The notes under the pieces were generated by a model. The model did no database searches, was not told the DNA's origin, and saw only the letters and a list, made by a program, of their open reading frames with translations. A stretch of 64,000 nucleotides of DNA from Pseudozyma flocculosa PF-1 (Eukaryota; Basidiomycota; Ustilaginomycetes; Ustilaginales; Ustilaginaceae), in NCBI RefSeq assembly GCF_000417875.1, contig NW_006920876.1:308683-372682 (forward strand). The letters are read 5' to 3'. This document shows, piece by piece, positions 32,501 through 46,300 of this stretch; position 1 is the first letter of the stretch, and every line of letters begins with the position of its first letter. Both the position numbers and the translations under genes were made by a program.

Positions 32501-35500
32501 GCAGCGTGTAGATCTTGGTCAACGAGCTGATGCAGACGTCGTTGAGGTAGTGCTTGCGTGCGACGTGGGCGAAGCGGTTGATGATCCAGGCCGTCTCGTG
32601 GTAGCCGCGGTAGGCGTACGAGTTGGTGCTGGCGCTCTGTCCGTCGCGCTGCTGGATGACGGGGACGAGCGGCAGGTAGGACTTGTTGACGGCGCTGAAG
32701 ACGTGCTGGCGCCAGGCGACGAGGTCGCTCCAGGCGTTGATGTCGTCCCACAGGTTGGGCAGCCGCTCGCGCCACGTCTGCATCAGCGTCTTGAGCTCCG
32801 ACGAGCGCTGGTCGAGGTTGGACGCGTTGGTGTGGGCCAGCGAGGCAAAGACGGTGCTGGCCTCCTGCAGCTCGACAAACTGCTGGAAGATCTGCAGTAG
32901 CGGGACGTGGGCCACGGTCACCGTCGACGGCAGCGAGTGCCACTTGCGCAGCGTCAGCTGGATCGCCTCGTCGCAGATCCTCCCAAACTCGGCCGGCTTG
33001 TCCTGGCCCGCCTGCGACTTCAACAGCGCCATGTACGCCTCGAAGACGCGGCGGCGCGGCGTGGCGCTGGCCGACAGGCTCTCGAGAGCCGTCTCGAGAA
33101 TCTCGCGCTCCGTGGTCCAGTCAAAGAGGCGCCAGGCGCACTCGAGCAGCAGGTCGTTGTTGCCCTCGGCCTTGGCGAGGTCGGTGAGGATGTCCCACTG
33201 CTGCAGCTTGGACGCGCACAGCGTCCAGTGGTCCTCCCACAGGCTGTACTCGGCCTCGGTGAAGTTGAGCATGCCCGAGCGCCCCTTGATCTGGGCAGTC
33301 TCGTACATGGCCTGGGCCTGCGACCACATGCCAATCTGCTCGTACGAGATTGCGGCGTTGGTCTCGGCGTAGACGCAGCGGCGCCGCCAGAGGCCGTAGA
33401 ACATGTCGTCCTCGGACAGCTCGGCAAAGAGCTCCGCCAGCGCGTCCTGGCCCGCCTCACGGATCGCGTCGTCCTGGCGCGGCAGCGAGCGAAGCAGGTT
33501 CTGGAGCAGCTCGATCGACGTGTGCCACGCGTTGAAGCTCTTGCCGAGGTACTTGAGGACGTGCGGCGGCAGCTCGAGCTGCGGCTTGCACGCCAGCGCA
33601 CCTTCGAGCAGCGTCTGCACCACGTTGGGCCGGCGGCTGACCTGACGGAGGTTGTACTCGCGCGTCAGGACGCCGATCAGCGAGCGCGTCACCTCGTCCT
33701 GATTCTTCTTGGGGATGGCGCGCCAGGCGGCACGGAAGAACGAGACCCACACCTTGTGGGCCGACTCGGCATCGGTGTAGAGCAGCGCTCGCAGCGAGGC
33801 GATGAGATCGCCCACCTGCATGCCTCGCAGCACCGCCACGAAGCCGGCCGATCCAGCCCCGGTCGCCGACTGGCGCGCCACCGTGGCGGAGCTGGGCGGC
33901 AGCAGCGGGGTGCTCGAGTCGACCGAGCCCAGCAGCAGGTCGAGTGCCTGGTTGAGCCAGAAGTGCTCGGCAAGGTACTCCCAGCTCTGGTGGCCGAGCA
34001 GGTAGAGCATACGCCCGGGCAGCGAGCGGACAAGCGTCCGGTCGAAGATGGCGATGAACTTTTGGCGGATCTCGGGGTCCTTGTGGCGGCATCCCAGCAG
34101 GAAGGCGTTTTCGAGCCGCACCGTCAGCTCGGTCCGGGCAAAGGCAGGCGTCGTGTAGATCGAGTGGATGAGGTCGAGGTAGTCGGCGAGCAGCTGCTCG
34201 TTGTCGCGGTCCTCGAAGCCCATCATCTTGACGAGGATGCCCGCCTTTTCCTTGATCGTGGGGAAGGCCTCCTTCTGCTCGAGGATCCACTTGCTCATGG
34301 TCCCGAGCAGGAAGCGGCAGAGCTCGATGCTCGACGATCGTTCCACGAGCTGGACGAGTGCACTGAGGAACCACCGGCGCTGGTCCTGCAGGTTCGAGAT
34401 GCGCTTCTTGAACAGCTCGAGCACCAGCATCAGCAGCTTGAGGCCGGGGTCGTTGGGTGCGACGGGCGCCGTGGCGGCGAGATGCTCCTTTGTCAGCTTG
34501 CTCAGCGCCTTGGTCAGGGCCGGCAGGTGGGCGTCGATCTGCGCGTCGGGGTGGTGGGAAATAGGGGCCAGGACGCAAAGCGGGACAGGGTTAGCGAGCC
34601 ATGTCGAAACAGTACCAGGTCCGTACCGGGTCGAGCGAGCCCTCGCACGGAGCCAGCGCCGCTCACCTTCTCCGGCTTGCTCTGCGACCAGGCGTCGAGC
34701 ATGACGAAGACGCTGTAGAGGTTCTGCGACTGCTTGAGGCCCTCCGAGATGGTGTTCTCGGCAAACTTCCTGAAGTTGGCAAGCTCGTCCTGCACGGCGT
34801 CGCCCTCGACCTTGGGCTTGCTCGCGGCAGACGAAGGGTCTGCAGCCGCGGAGGCATCGCCCATCTTGGCGTCCTCGTCGGCCGCGCCATCCGCCTCGCC
34901 GTCGGCGTCCGCATCGTCCTCCGGTGGCGGGTCTGGAATCACCTCGAACACGCGCTCGAGGATGTGCCGTTGCGCCTCGGCGAGCGAGACGTGCTCGGTG
35001 GCCGCGCTCTTCTCGAGCAGTTTGTGGAGCTGGGGTACGTGGGCCGCCACCCACACGTCGCTCTTGTCGGTCACGACGTAGCGCAGCGTGTGGAGGGCGT
35101 TGCAGACGACGGGGATGTTGGCATCGGTGAGCTCCGTCTGGATCAGCGGGCGCTGGAAGACGGCGAGCTTGATCTGCACGTCGGACCAGTGGGGCGCCTT
35201 GAGGACCTCCTTGAGCAGGTTGGCCGCCTTGCTCACGACGCCGCCCCTGGCAATCGGCTCGACCGAGAGCGAGATGAAGCGGACCAGGAAGCCGACCGCC
35301 ATCTCGCGCAGGTTCATCGGCATCAGATAGTTGTGCTCCGCCGAAGTGGCCGCAGCTGAGGCATCGGCTTGCCCGGCAGTCGGAGCAGCAGCGCCGGGAG
35401 CCGCGGCGGAGGCTGCGTTCGAGGTCGAGGTCGAGGTTGAGGTCGACACGGAACCACCCGCGGCGTCGATGCGCGCTCGCTTGCGGCTCTCGTCCTGGTC

Positions 35501-38500
35501 GCCGTCGTCTCCACCGCTGCGCTTGCCGTTGTCAATGTCGTGAGCAGCGTCGGTGGCGGTGGCCTTGACCTCCTTCGAGGCGAAGTGGTCGGCTCGGCGC
35601 TTCTCCCACTTGAACAAGAGTTCGGCCAGGTCGATCGAGAGCATCCTCGACTCGGAACTGGAGCTGACGAGCAGCCCGAGCTTGGTCAGGCTGCCCACGA
35701 TGTGAGGCACAAACATCTCTCGGCTCGAGTAGAATAGGTCGGCGTGGCGGACCAGGAGCGACAGGATCGCAAACAGCTGCGGACCGTTGTGGCCCTCGTC
35801 GGCCAACTGGCGCTTTGTCCACTTGGCCCACTGAGGGGGCTGGCCGCCCTCGGCCAACCCAGCTCGCTTGGGCAGCGCGGGGACGAGGATGTCGAGCGCC
35901 TTGCGGACCATAGCGCGGCCCTCGGACTGGTGCGCGCGGAGCAGACCGACGTACACCTGGCCGACGATCTTGATCGGGCTCTCAAAGACCTCGAGGAAGC
36001 GCGCGATGAAGATGTAGGCGACATTCTTGACCGTCACGTCCTCGGCGCTGAGGTTGGCCCAACCAAACTTGATCGTGTCCTTCTTGGCCTGGCCGTGGTT
36101 GGCAAGGTGGTGAGAGCAGTGCTCGAGGATCATTGTCGACATGTGCAGCAGCTCGATCCGAAGGCCGTCCTCGCTGCACAGCGACGCGGCCAGCTTGGGC
36201 TGCTGGAAGGGCTTCCAGACGCGGTTGACGATCTGGTGGATCAGCGTCGAGTCGATGATGCTGGCGAGGCCGCTGTCGGCAGGCTTGTCGACCGCATCCC
36301 CGCCCTCTGGCTTGCTGGCGGTGGCGGAAGGCTGAGCAGACGCGGTCTCAGCGGCCGCGGCCGCCACCGCCTTGGGCGCCTCGGTTTTGGCCTTGTCCGC
36401 CTCCTCCATCGTGACGTCGCCGTCGGCCTTGGCTGCTTCGGCCTTGACCTCGGCCTTTTTGTCGGTGGCTGCCACCGCCGCCGCCGCTGTGGCCGGTTTC
36501 TCTGTGCTAGCGCCGCTGCTCGCACCCGCCACCACCGCAGCTTCCGCCTTGGCCGTTGGCGCGCCGGAAGGGCCAGCGGTCTCGGCCGCGAGGCTATGGC
36601 TGGCGAGGAGCATCGGGTTGATGACGACCCGCAGCATGGCCGTCTTGAGCGGCTGGCTGGCCTTGGCGTCCTCGAAGAGAGCAAGGAAGCGCGACATCAT
36701 CTGCCTCTTGATCTCGACGCTGGCGCGTATGCAGAGGTGCTGGTAGATGAAGCGGGTGGTGGGCGTCAGGTCGAAGGCCACCTTGTAGGTGTAGGCGTCG
36801 AGGATGGCGACGTAGGCGTCGAGGTGGGGCTCGACCTCGAGGTAGGACGTAAAGAGCCGGATGAGGTTCTTGGTCTCGAAGCCGTTGCGCGTGGTGGTGT
36901 GGGCCTCCTGCCTGCGGCGGTGGCTGCAGGCCGGCGAGCGCCAGTAGGCCACCAGGCGCTCAAAGACGTCCTTGTGCTTGGTCAGCCAGGCCGGGTCGCG
37001 CTCGACGAGCTGCTCGACGATCGTCATCCCAGCAAGCGCCTGCGACGCCGAGGCCTCGTTGGCGAAGAGCGGGTAGAGGTACTTGGCGCGGCCGGCGGCC
37101 ACCTGGGCGCGCAGGTCCGGGCCGTCGTTGGAAACTAGCGAGAGACGCACGACGCGGAGGAACTTGGGGTTGCTCAGCTTGTCGCCCTCGAAAAAGTAGG
37201 AGACCGCTTTTTCGGCGAAGCGGTTGAGGAAGAGCGTCAGCGGCTTGGTGAAGGGGGTCGCGCCCGATCGCCGCAGCTGCGACTCGATCTCGGCCACCGT
37301 CGTCGTGAGGCGCGGCAGGAACTGGAACGACGCCTCGGGCAGCAGGCGGAAGACGTTGACGACGGCCACCAGCGTCTTGATCTGCTCGTTGTCGCTGAGC
37401 GAGCCCAGCGCGGCGCGGTGGAGCATCGGCGGTTCGGCAAGGCTGGTGAGGTGATCGAGCAGCTTGGTGCCGATCTCGACCTTGAAGTAGTTGGTCAGCA
37501 GCTGCAGCAGCCGCGCCAGGCCATCGAGCCCCGCCGCCGTCAGCCGGTTGCGGTCGGCGAGCGTCATCAGGATGGGCCGCAGGCCGCTCTGGAGGAGGTC
37601 CTTGGGCAGCTTGCTCTGCTGCGTCAGCACCGTCTTGAGGCTGTCGTAGGCCACCTGGACCACCTCCTCGGAGCGCGAGTAGAGGCTCTTGAAGTAGACC
37701 GAGATGATCTTCATCCGCATCTGGTTCTGCTTGGGCGAGAGGAAGTCGTTGCACGCCATCGCCGACGACAGCAGGCGGATGGCGACGACGCGCAGCTTGG
37801 TCACCGCCAGCATGTTCTTGTACTGCGACGTGCGGCCGATGAGCGCCTGGTCGTCGGCGTCGGCCAGCGCCAGCGCCTCGGTCAGCACGCGGAAGAGCTC
37901 CTCGTTGAACTCGGGCAGCGGCGGCGTCAGGTTGAGCGCGAACGTGACGGCGTCGATGTGGCCAATCTGCATGCCAAAGGGCAGCGCGCGGAGCGGCTTG
38001 GTGAAGATGGGCGTCAGCAGGCGCTCGCGCTGCGGACTCAGCAGCTCCGTCACCGTCGAGCCACGCAGCTCGGCCAGCAGCTTAAACGCCGACTGGGTCG
38101 TCGCGCGGACCGTGGCGTTGGAGCTCGAGAGCTCCGGCACCAGGATGCCGATGAGGTAGGTGAGGTGGCTCGGACGCTCGGGCACCACGGGCTCCGGTTT
38201 CGGCGCCGGGCCAGCCGAGGCGGTGGCAGCGCCTCCTCCGCCTTCGTTGGGGGCAGTGCCGCTGGCGGCAGCGGCGGGGACAGCGGCCGGCTTGACGGCA
38301 TAGGCCTGGCGGATCACCTGCAGGAGCGTGTCGCTGACCTCGTCGATGTTGCCGGGCGGGTCGCTGGGCATGTCCTTGAGCATGAAGAGCAGCGCGCGGA
38401 CAATCTCGAGCTGGTGGTCGCGCACCCAGATCTGGCCCAGGTCCGCTCGGCGCACCAGCATGTTGACGCCAAGCCAGCCGCCCGTCTTGCGCTGCCAGAG

Positions 38501-41500
38501 CTGGTCGTAGCACTGCGAGCAGAAGCGGCTGGCGAGCGAGTGCATCACAATGTGGCCCAGGTCGGCGCGCGTGGCGGGCGTCTTTTCGCAGGCGGTGAGG
38601 AACTCGCGGATGATGCGCAGCTCGAGCTCGATCAGGGGCGCAGGGTCCGAGCCGGCCTCGTTGGACGAGAGCGTCTGCGTGAGGCCCTCGAGCAGCGACG
38701 TCGTCATCGGCCACAGGTGGCGGTGCGACGCGCCGCTCGGCATGGGCATCTCTCGCCGGATCTCGGCGGCAAAGACGTGGCGGCAGACGCCCAGCAGGAA
38801 CTCGGCCGCCCCGTCGCGCAGCTCGTCGGCCTTGGTGGCGTCGAACAGACCCTTGACGACGCGCTCGAAGAGGGCCTCGCGCGCGGCGTCGACGAGGGGC
38901 CCGTCGAGGAAGAGCGCGGCGGCGTGCCTGAGCAGTTCAAACGAGTGCTTGCGGTAGTAGACGTCGTTGCGGCGGATGTTGGCCAGCGCCAGCTCGGTGA
39001 TGGGCGTCAGCGACATCGACTGCGCCTTGCCCTCGAACTGGACGGCAAACATGGGCTGGCCCGGCGAGGTGTAGGTGAGGCGGGGCGGGTCCTGGAGCAG
39101 CTTGCGGTTGCGGCCGCCCATTTTGCCAAGGATGCGCATCGTGGTGTGCGAGTGCTGGTGGTTGTGGGGCAGGGGCTGGAGGTGCTGCCAGAGGGCGGCC
39201 ATGATGTCGTGTGCGTAGGGGGCCATGATCGGGTCGAGGAACTCCTGGGTGAGGTTGTCGATGCAGAGCTCGAGCGTGCGGAGGCCCTGGCTGACGAGCT
39301 CGGTCGACGACTGGAGCGCCAGCACCAGCGGCTTCATCAGGTAGCTGAGGTACGGCAGCAGCACGCTCAGCCGCACGGGCACCGTGAGGCACAGGTCGAC
39401 AAACACCTCGCGCCTCGATGGCTCGGCGGCGTTGAGCAGCGCGTTGAGGTTCTCGAGGAGCACCGGCAGCAGCGGCAGCACGTCCTTGTACAGCAGCTCG
39501 AAGCGGCCGCCACCGATGCTGCGGAAGAGCGCGCGGAGCAGGAGAAAGTAGTTGGTCGGCTCGGCCGCCTTGCTGGCGAGCTTCATCGACTCCATGATCA
39601 GGTGGCTCAGGTGCGGCTGCAGCACCACCTCGTTCTCCTCGGGGAAGATCGTGACCGCCATGAACGCCATCTTGAAGAGCCGCAGGCTGACCGACGCGTG
39701 CTTCTTGTCCGACTTGCCCAGCTCCTCGAGCCGGTCGACGAGGAAGCGCAGCAGGATGCCCACAAACCGCCGCGAGACGCCGTCGTTGGACAGCAGGTTC
39801 TGCGGTATCCCCAGCAGCATCGGCGTCGACAGCATCTCCTCAAAGAGGAACGGCATCTGCGTCGTGAACACCTCGTGGAAGACCTGCGCGTCGAGGTCGA
39901 TGAAGACGGTCGTGAAGAGGTCGAGCACCTCCTTCTCCTCGCGGCTGTCGCGGTCCTCGTGGAGCGACCAGCAGCGCACGCCGTCGACCAGCAGCCTGCC
40001 CGCCGTCTCGCCGTCCGGGTGCGCCGCGTTGCGGTGCTGCAGCACGGGGATCAGCGTCTTGAAGCCAAACAGGATGTTGCGCAGCAGGAAGCGGGCATCC
40101 TTGAGCGGGTCGCCGGCGACGTCGGTCATGGTGGCGGCGGCCTGGATCGGCTTGGCCTTTTCAATGTCGATCGCGCCGAGCGGCTGACCGGGGGGCGTGG
40201 GCACGCCGGCCCGCAGCGCTTTGGCCTTGTCGACGTCGTCGCGCAGCCGATGGAGGCTCGCCAGCTTCTCGACGAAGGTGTCGAGGATGCCGCGGAGGAT
40301 CTCGTTGGCGCCCTCGGGGTGCTTGGTCAGGATCGTCTCGACGAGATTGAGCAGCAGCTTGACGCACATGGTCTGGATGCTCGGGGCCAGCGTCGAGTCG
40401 TGGAGGATCTGCGAGTGGATGTGGACGACGCGGACCAGCTGCGCCGGCGTCAGCTCCTGGCGCACGTGGTGAACCAGGTCGGCGAGCATGCTGATGGCCA
40501 GCGGCCGCTGGGTCTCGTGCGAGGTGATGCCGGTGCCGATGAGGACCCGCTCGTCGAGCAGCGTGTCAATCTGGCCGACAAAGTTGGCGCGGTACTCGGT
40601 CGAGAGCACATGCCGCGTGGCCACCAGCAGCTCCTTGCGCGTCGCCGACGCCTCCGGCGGGCAGTCTTTGAGCAGGCGGACGCTGATCTCGGGCAGCACG
40701 TGGGCATACGGCCGCATCACCGGCGCCGACCCGCGCAGCACGTAGGCGAGGAACGACATCGTCTTGACCTGGGCCACCACCATGTCCGTGTAGAGCGGGC
40801 GGTTCTTGATGCCGGGCGCGACGCCGACAAAGATCTCGCCCTTGGCCTTGGCCGCCTCGTGCGCCTCGCGTTGCGGCTTGGCCTGGAGCGACAGGCAGCT
40901 CTCGACAATCAGCGGCACAAAGACGTGGATCGCCTGCGCCACCACGCTGCGGTAGCTCTGGAAGATGAGCACGATCGCGATGGGGCACTCGGTCAGCACC
41001 TTGAAGCTCGACATGCTGCGGGCAATGCGCGTCGATTGCACAGCGGCGGGCGCCGCGTTGCTGCCGGCAGCCTCGGTCGCTGGCGAGGCGGCCGTTCCTC
41101 CTGCAGCTGCGTCGGTCGATGCCGCTGCCGCTGCTGATGCCGGTGCTTGTGCTGCTGCGGCGGCAGCACCCGGCTGGGCCTGTGGCTGCGAGAGCTGAGA
41201 TGCCTCGCTCTTGAAGGCCTCCTCGACCGTGGTGCCCATGCTTGTGTAGAGCGTCTTGACGAGCTCAAGGAACGGCTGCACCTGCTCCTGCAGCACCGCC
41301 TTGAAGGAGCGGTGGAGGTCGATGATGACCTTGAGCGCGACGACGGCGTTCTCCTCGTTGTCCTGACGCAGCACGTTGAGCATCGACGTCATCAGGCCGT
41401 CGGCGAACGGCTTCACCAGCTCGTGCTGCGGCAGGCGGTGGATGGTCTCGACGACGACATGCCGCAGCCGCTGTGCAGAGGGGCAAGGGTGATCACGGTA

Positions 41501-41990
41501 GGCGAATGCAGCGGAGCGCAGCAAGGAGAGGAGGAGAGGAGAAGGGGCGGATGATGTGCTGAGCGATGGTCCACGCGGGGACATGCGCCGAGGGACAGGG
41601 GCCAAATGCTCACCTGCTCGATGGCATCCGCGCTGAAGCTGCACGGTATCGACGCGAGCAGCTCGATGTAGGTGGGTATCATGTGCTTGAGAAAGCGGCC
41701 ATAGTCGACGTTCTGAAAGACCTCGAGAAAGTCTTTGATCTCGGTCGCCGTCGCGAGGCGCACTCGGAGGTCTGGGCAAGAGTCGAAGAGGCGGCGGGGA
41801 AACGGTGATGGCACGCAGAGACCGAGATCAGCTCCCGCTCGACAGTCAGCACCTGCCCTGGTGGGCCTGTCTGGCGCATGCTCGACGCAGCCCAGCACGC
41901 CTGCTCACCATTGGACTTGTCTGCCAGCCGTGCTGCGAGCGCCTCTGGATCCGGCGGCTGCCTGCGGGCGGCGCTCTCTGGCGTCGCCAT
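29551..41990 (-). CDS. TRA1: SAGA/NuA4 subunit Tra1 (TRRAP), PI3K-related pseudokinase
   Basis: Six exons on the minus strand, 41990-41909, 41771-41614, 41470-34667, 34538-29937, 29798-29706 and 29577-29551, encode 3,921 residues; family members are about 3,700-3,900. Residues 1 to about 2600 are HEAT-type helical repeats, then comes the FAT region (from about 2700) and a PI3K-like fold near 3530-3870. Kinase catalytic residues are not conserved, as in all Tra1/TRRAP proteins. The FATC end (QTVLDLINSASNP...DPTWQPWL) is only complete when the last two short exons are joined. Tra1 is the activator-binding scaffold of the SAGA and NuA4 histone acetyltransferases. Oddities are Ala/Gln/Pro-rich insertions at about 171-228, 1718-1814, 2056-2128 and 3251-3378. 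The last includes a poly-Gln run. It shares a divergent promoter with PIK1 and converges on RAD4, 241 bp away. Confidence 0.95.
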
Positions 41991-43342
41991 GGCGGGCGGC
42001 GGTGGACGCTAGGCGAGGCCGCGCCAGGTGCAGACAGGATGCCTCGCTGGACGAAGAGAGGAAGCCAAGCTGCGTCCCAGGCCGAAGGCGAGGTCGAAAG
42101 GGAAAAGAACGAGGTGAAGCCGTCTATATGCGCGTCAGGTCGTAGGAGACGCCAGCATTCGTTCGAGGCGATGGTGGCGGGTGATGGAGAGGGGTCTGGA
42201 TGCTAGCCGGAGGGGACGACGGGTATATCCAGCTGAAAGGGTTGGGACGATGACAGGGTGGGTTGACAGGCTCGATGGAGCGTCCCGGCGGCGGTGGATG
42301 GCGAGCAAATGCGCAGGCGGAGGAAGATGGCCGGTGCGTCGACGCGATTTGGTGAAGGCGAGGTGATCCGACAGGACGAGCGCGAAGCCGAAGACGGAAA
42401 GGGATGATGACCGCGGGTTGAGCTCAATCGCTGAGACTGACGCTTGGCAAAGGCGAAGGCGAGGGCGAGGGCGAGGATAGCTTGTCTGCGCTTGTTGTCG
42501 AGCGACCGAGGACCGACGCGAGGCCACGCGACTGACGAGGCCGGAGACAGGCTATCAGAGAAGGGTGAGTGGAGAGCAGCGCCAGAGAGCCCAGCTTCGA
42601 AGGATGACCTCGAGGCTGGTGTGGGGCGGATGAGGGTCAGGTGCAGTCGCGAAGGTCAAGGCGGCGCTGCGGGGTAATGCGGAGAAGAGGGAGGATGTGG
42701 TCGAGGGAGGGTCGTCGGGCCATCCAAGCTCCATGGCTGGCTGCTGCTGCCATCCACCCACCCGCCAGACCGAGGGCCTGGCAGGCAGGCAGGCAGGCAG
42801 GCAGGGCAACCCGATTGGCTTGTCCCTAGATCGGGGACGGTCCGGGGCACTGCACCGGGGCTGCATCGGGCGTCGGTGGATCGCGCTTCGGCCAACAGCT
42901 TCCGACTGACCGACTGACCGACTGGGGCTGCCTGGGCCGCGGCCTTCCTTCCCGCCCCTCGGCCCTTGCTTGACCCTCCCACGTTGACTTTCACCTTGCC
43001 TCCTTGCTATACCTTCGTTTCCCACCACTGCTCTCCGTTTCCCTGCCGCTGCACCCGCGTCAGCAAGCGCTGCGGTCGTCTGGCTCCTCAAGGCCAAGAA
43101 CTCCAGCTCACGCGGCGGCGGCGACGAATGGCCCCTCTGCCCCCAACCACGGCCCGAGCCAACGGTCACGTCCCTCGACAGCAGCGCAGCCGCAGCGGTT
43201 CCCTTTGATACAAGGCCACCCGGATCTCGAGTCCAACATCGCTGCGCTGCCGAGTACCTCCCCGGCCTCCACCTTCTTCGACCCCCAGCGCTCGCTGCCT
43301 GAACCAGGCGGCCGGCGGCGGTGACCTCGCCCAGCCGACGCC
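41991..43342. other. Bidirectional promoter region, TRA1/PIK1
   Basis: 1.35 kb between divergent start codons. It has an AGGC microsatellite at 42780-42804 and a tandem CGACTGAC-type stretch near 42903-42923. No gene was recognised. Confidence 0.55.
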
Positions 43343-46300
43343 ATGGCGAGCCTGCTGCTGCGGCTGTTCCACAGCGACTACTTCAGCCCGCACCTCGCCC
43401 TCTCCTACCTCCGCACCTACTCGGACAACATCGGCATCACCTACTACCTCGTCTCGCAGCTCGAGACCGCCTTCCCGCCCGAGGAGGTCGAGTTCTACTG
43501 GGCCCAGCTATGCCACCTCCTCATCACCAAGCCCTCCGAGTCGCGCGCGCTCGAATGCTTCATCTTGCGCAGGTGCGAGGAGTCGGTCCACGTCGCCCTC
43601 TTCACGCTCTGGCACTTCCAGGCTTCGCTCTACGACCTCTCGTCGCAGCCCCACACGGCCTCATTCCAGATCTGCCAGCGAATCTTCAACAAGTGCCAGC
43701 GCATCCTCTTCGACGACCCGCTCCGCGCATCGTCGTCCTCGCCCTACGGCGCATCGTCGGCCAGGCCCGCGCCTGAAAAGATCTCGCCCCACAACCCGCT
43801 GGCCAGCATCGTCGGCATCGGCGCCGTCCTGGCCAGCGTCCCCGGCATGCCCAGGCTGGCGGACGTCTCGGGCAGGATCGCAATCGAGCAGGCGAGAAAG
43901 AAGCCGGACAGCACCGACGGCGCCTTCACCACGCGCGCGCCCGCAGATGAAGCTCAGGACGACGACGGTGCCGACTTGGTGGCGAATGACGACGATGACG
44001 ACGACGACGAGGCAGTCGATGCTGCCGCCAACGTTGCCGCAGACGATAGCGCCGGTGAGGATGGCGAGGGCGCTGAGCGGAGCGCGTCCGCGTCCGCGTC
44101 TGTCAAGCCGTCGTCGGCCTCTGCCACCAATGGCGCATCTCGAAGTGCAGCCCTGCATCGGACAGCGGCCGCTCCAATGGTCCGGGCAGGGACCATGCCT
44201 ACGACCATCGACGGGGCACACTCCGGCGCCGGTTCCGCGCAACCCACATCCGGAGGGCCCCTCGCCTCCACGGACAGGCCCAGGCAGCAGCAGAACCCCT
44301 TTGCGACGTTTGCGGCCGGCTTCAATGACTTCAAAGACAAGGCGGCGGCGGCCGTCGGCGAGGTGTTCGGTCAAGCGGAAGCCGGGCCCTTGCAACGCAA
44401 GGCGCCGGTCGACCCTCCGGCCTGGCATCGGCAGGGCTCCGCGAACCGCAACGCCGCCTTTGCCAAAAAGGCGGCGAGCTCCAAGTCGGTGCCCAACCTG
44501 GTGGCGGCGCGCGGCTCGCTCTCGGCCTTTTCCTCGTCGGCCGCGCTGGCGTCGGACTCGCAGGCGCAGAGGGAGGCGATGCTCGCGCTCTACGACCGCG
44601 ATGCCCGGCGCCGGCTGCTGCGGTCCAACTACTGCCGCGCCCAGACGCAGTTTCTGCTGACGCTGCAGGACATTTCGGCCAGGCTGCTCCTGCTGCCCAA
44701 GCCGGCGCGGCTCTCGGCGCTACGGGCCGAGCTGACCGCGCTCAACCACAAGCTGCCCGCCGAGGTCTGCTTCCCGGTGTGGTGCACCGCCGACGAGCGG
44801 GACAGTTCCGGGAGTTCCGGTCACGGCCATGGTCATGGCCAGGACCCGGCCACGGCCAAGAGCAGCTCCAGGCAGCCGAGGAGGCACCACCGCGTCATCC
44901 GCATCAACCCGGGCGAGGCCGTAGTGCTCAACTCGGCCGACCGCGTGCCGTACCTGCTCAACGTCGAGGTGCTCAACAACGATCTCGACTTTGATCCGGA
45001 CCGCCGCCAGAACCGCGAGACGCTGCGGCGGCTCGTGACCGAGGAGGACCAGCGACGGCGCAAGAACGCCTCGCCCGCCGATATACCCGTCATCGTGGCC
45101 GACACCCTCTTTGACGGGCCGGCGGGACAGGCAAACGTCAACGGAGGCGGCCGGCACGCGGTCGACGACGATGCAGTTGCCGAGCGCGCCAGCGACTCGC
45201 GGCCGGGCACGCCGCGCCGGGCGATCACGCCGAGGACGGGCGAGCGCGGCGACCCGGCATCGTCGGCGGGCGAAGGCAGATCTGACACGCCGCAGCTCGA
45301 GCCGTCCCCGCGGCTGCCGAGCACCCCGCTGCCCGCCGAGGACGAGGAGGAGATCGATCTGACCGAGCAGGCGTATGGCTCCGATCTGGCCGCGTTCGGA
45401 GAGGAGAAGGAGCCGACGTCGAGCGACGAGGAGGACGACCTGGCGCAGCGGAACAAGACCCACGACGCCGCCACGTGGACGTACGCACGCGAGCACGGCG
45501 GCGTCGAAGCGGGCAAGCCCTCTGCCAACCGGAGAAAGAGCTTCTCGCTCGACGAGTACTCGGAGCGGATGCGCACGGCCGCCGTGATGCTCTCGCAGCT
45601 CAACAAGAGCACCAACGCTTCGGCGCAGCCCATGGTCAACTACGGCCCCAGCGCCAGCTCAAACGCCCAGGGCGGCTGGAGCAGCTGGATCCTGCCCACG
45701 AGCTGGTACGGCGGCGGCGGCGGCGGCAGCGGGTCCGCCACCACGGGCGAGAAGAGCGACATCGGACAGGGCACCGCCGGCGTCAACACTCACCTCCACG
45801 GCAGCGGCGAGGCGTCGCGGGCCTCGATTGCCGGCTACGAGCGTCCAAGCCAGGTGGTTGGCGGGTCCTCGCGGCTGCTGCAGGCCGACACGGACGCGAT
45901 CCGCAAGCGGATCATGCAGGAGATGATGGCGCTCGAGGAGGAGCGGACGCAGCGGATGCGAGCGGGCGGCAAGAACCTGGGCCGCAGCCGCAAGTCGAAC
46001 AAGGCGCCGGCGCCCGAGGACGAGGAGGCGGTGCTGCGCGCCGTCAACAAGGACGACCCGTCGGCGGCGATGCTGGGCGAGTCGTGGGCGGCCAAAAAGG
46101 CGCGCATCCGGGCGTCGAGCCCGTACGGCCACCTGCCGTCGTGGGACGTCTTTTCGGTGATTGTCAAGACGGGCGCCGATCTGCGGCAGGAGCAGCTGGC
46201 TGTCCAGCTGATCAACGAGTTTGGCCGGATCTGGAAGGAGACGGGCAGCCGCTGCTGGGTGCGCTACTTCCGCATCCTGGCGACGAGCGAGAGCTCCGGC

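Noticed and set aside
37418..41137. Plus-strand ORF of 1,239 codons opposite TRA1
   Set aside because: It is antisense to a conserved coding exon. The long open frame follows from codon bias in GC-rich DNA, and the translation is low-complexity Leu/Arg/Val without domains.
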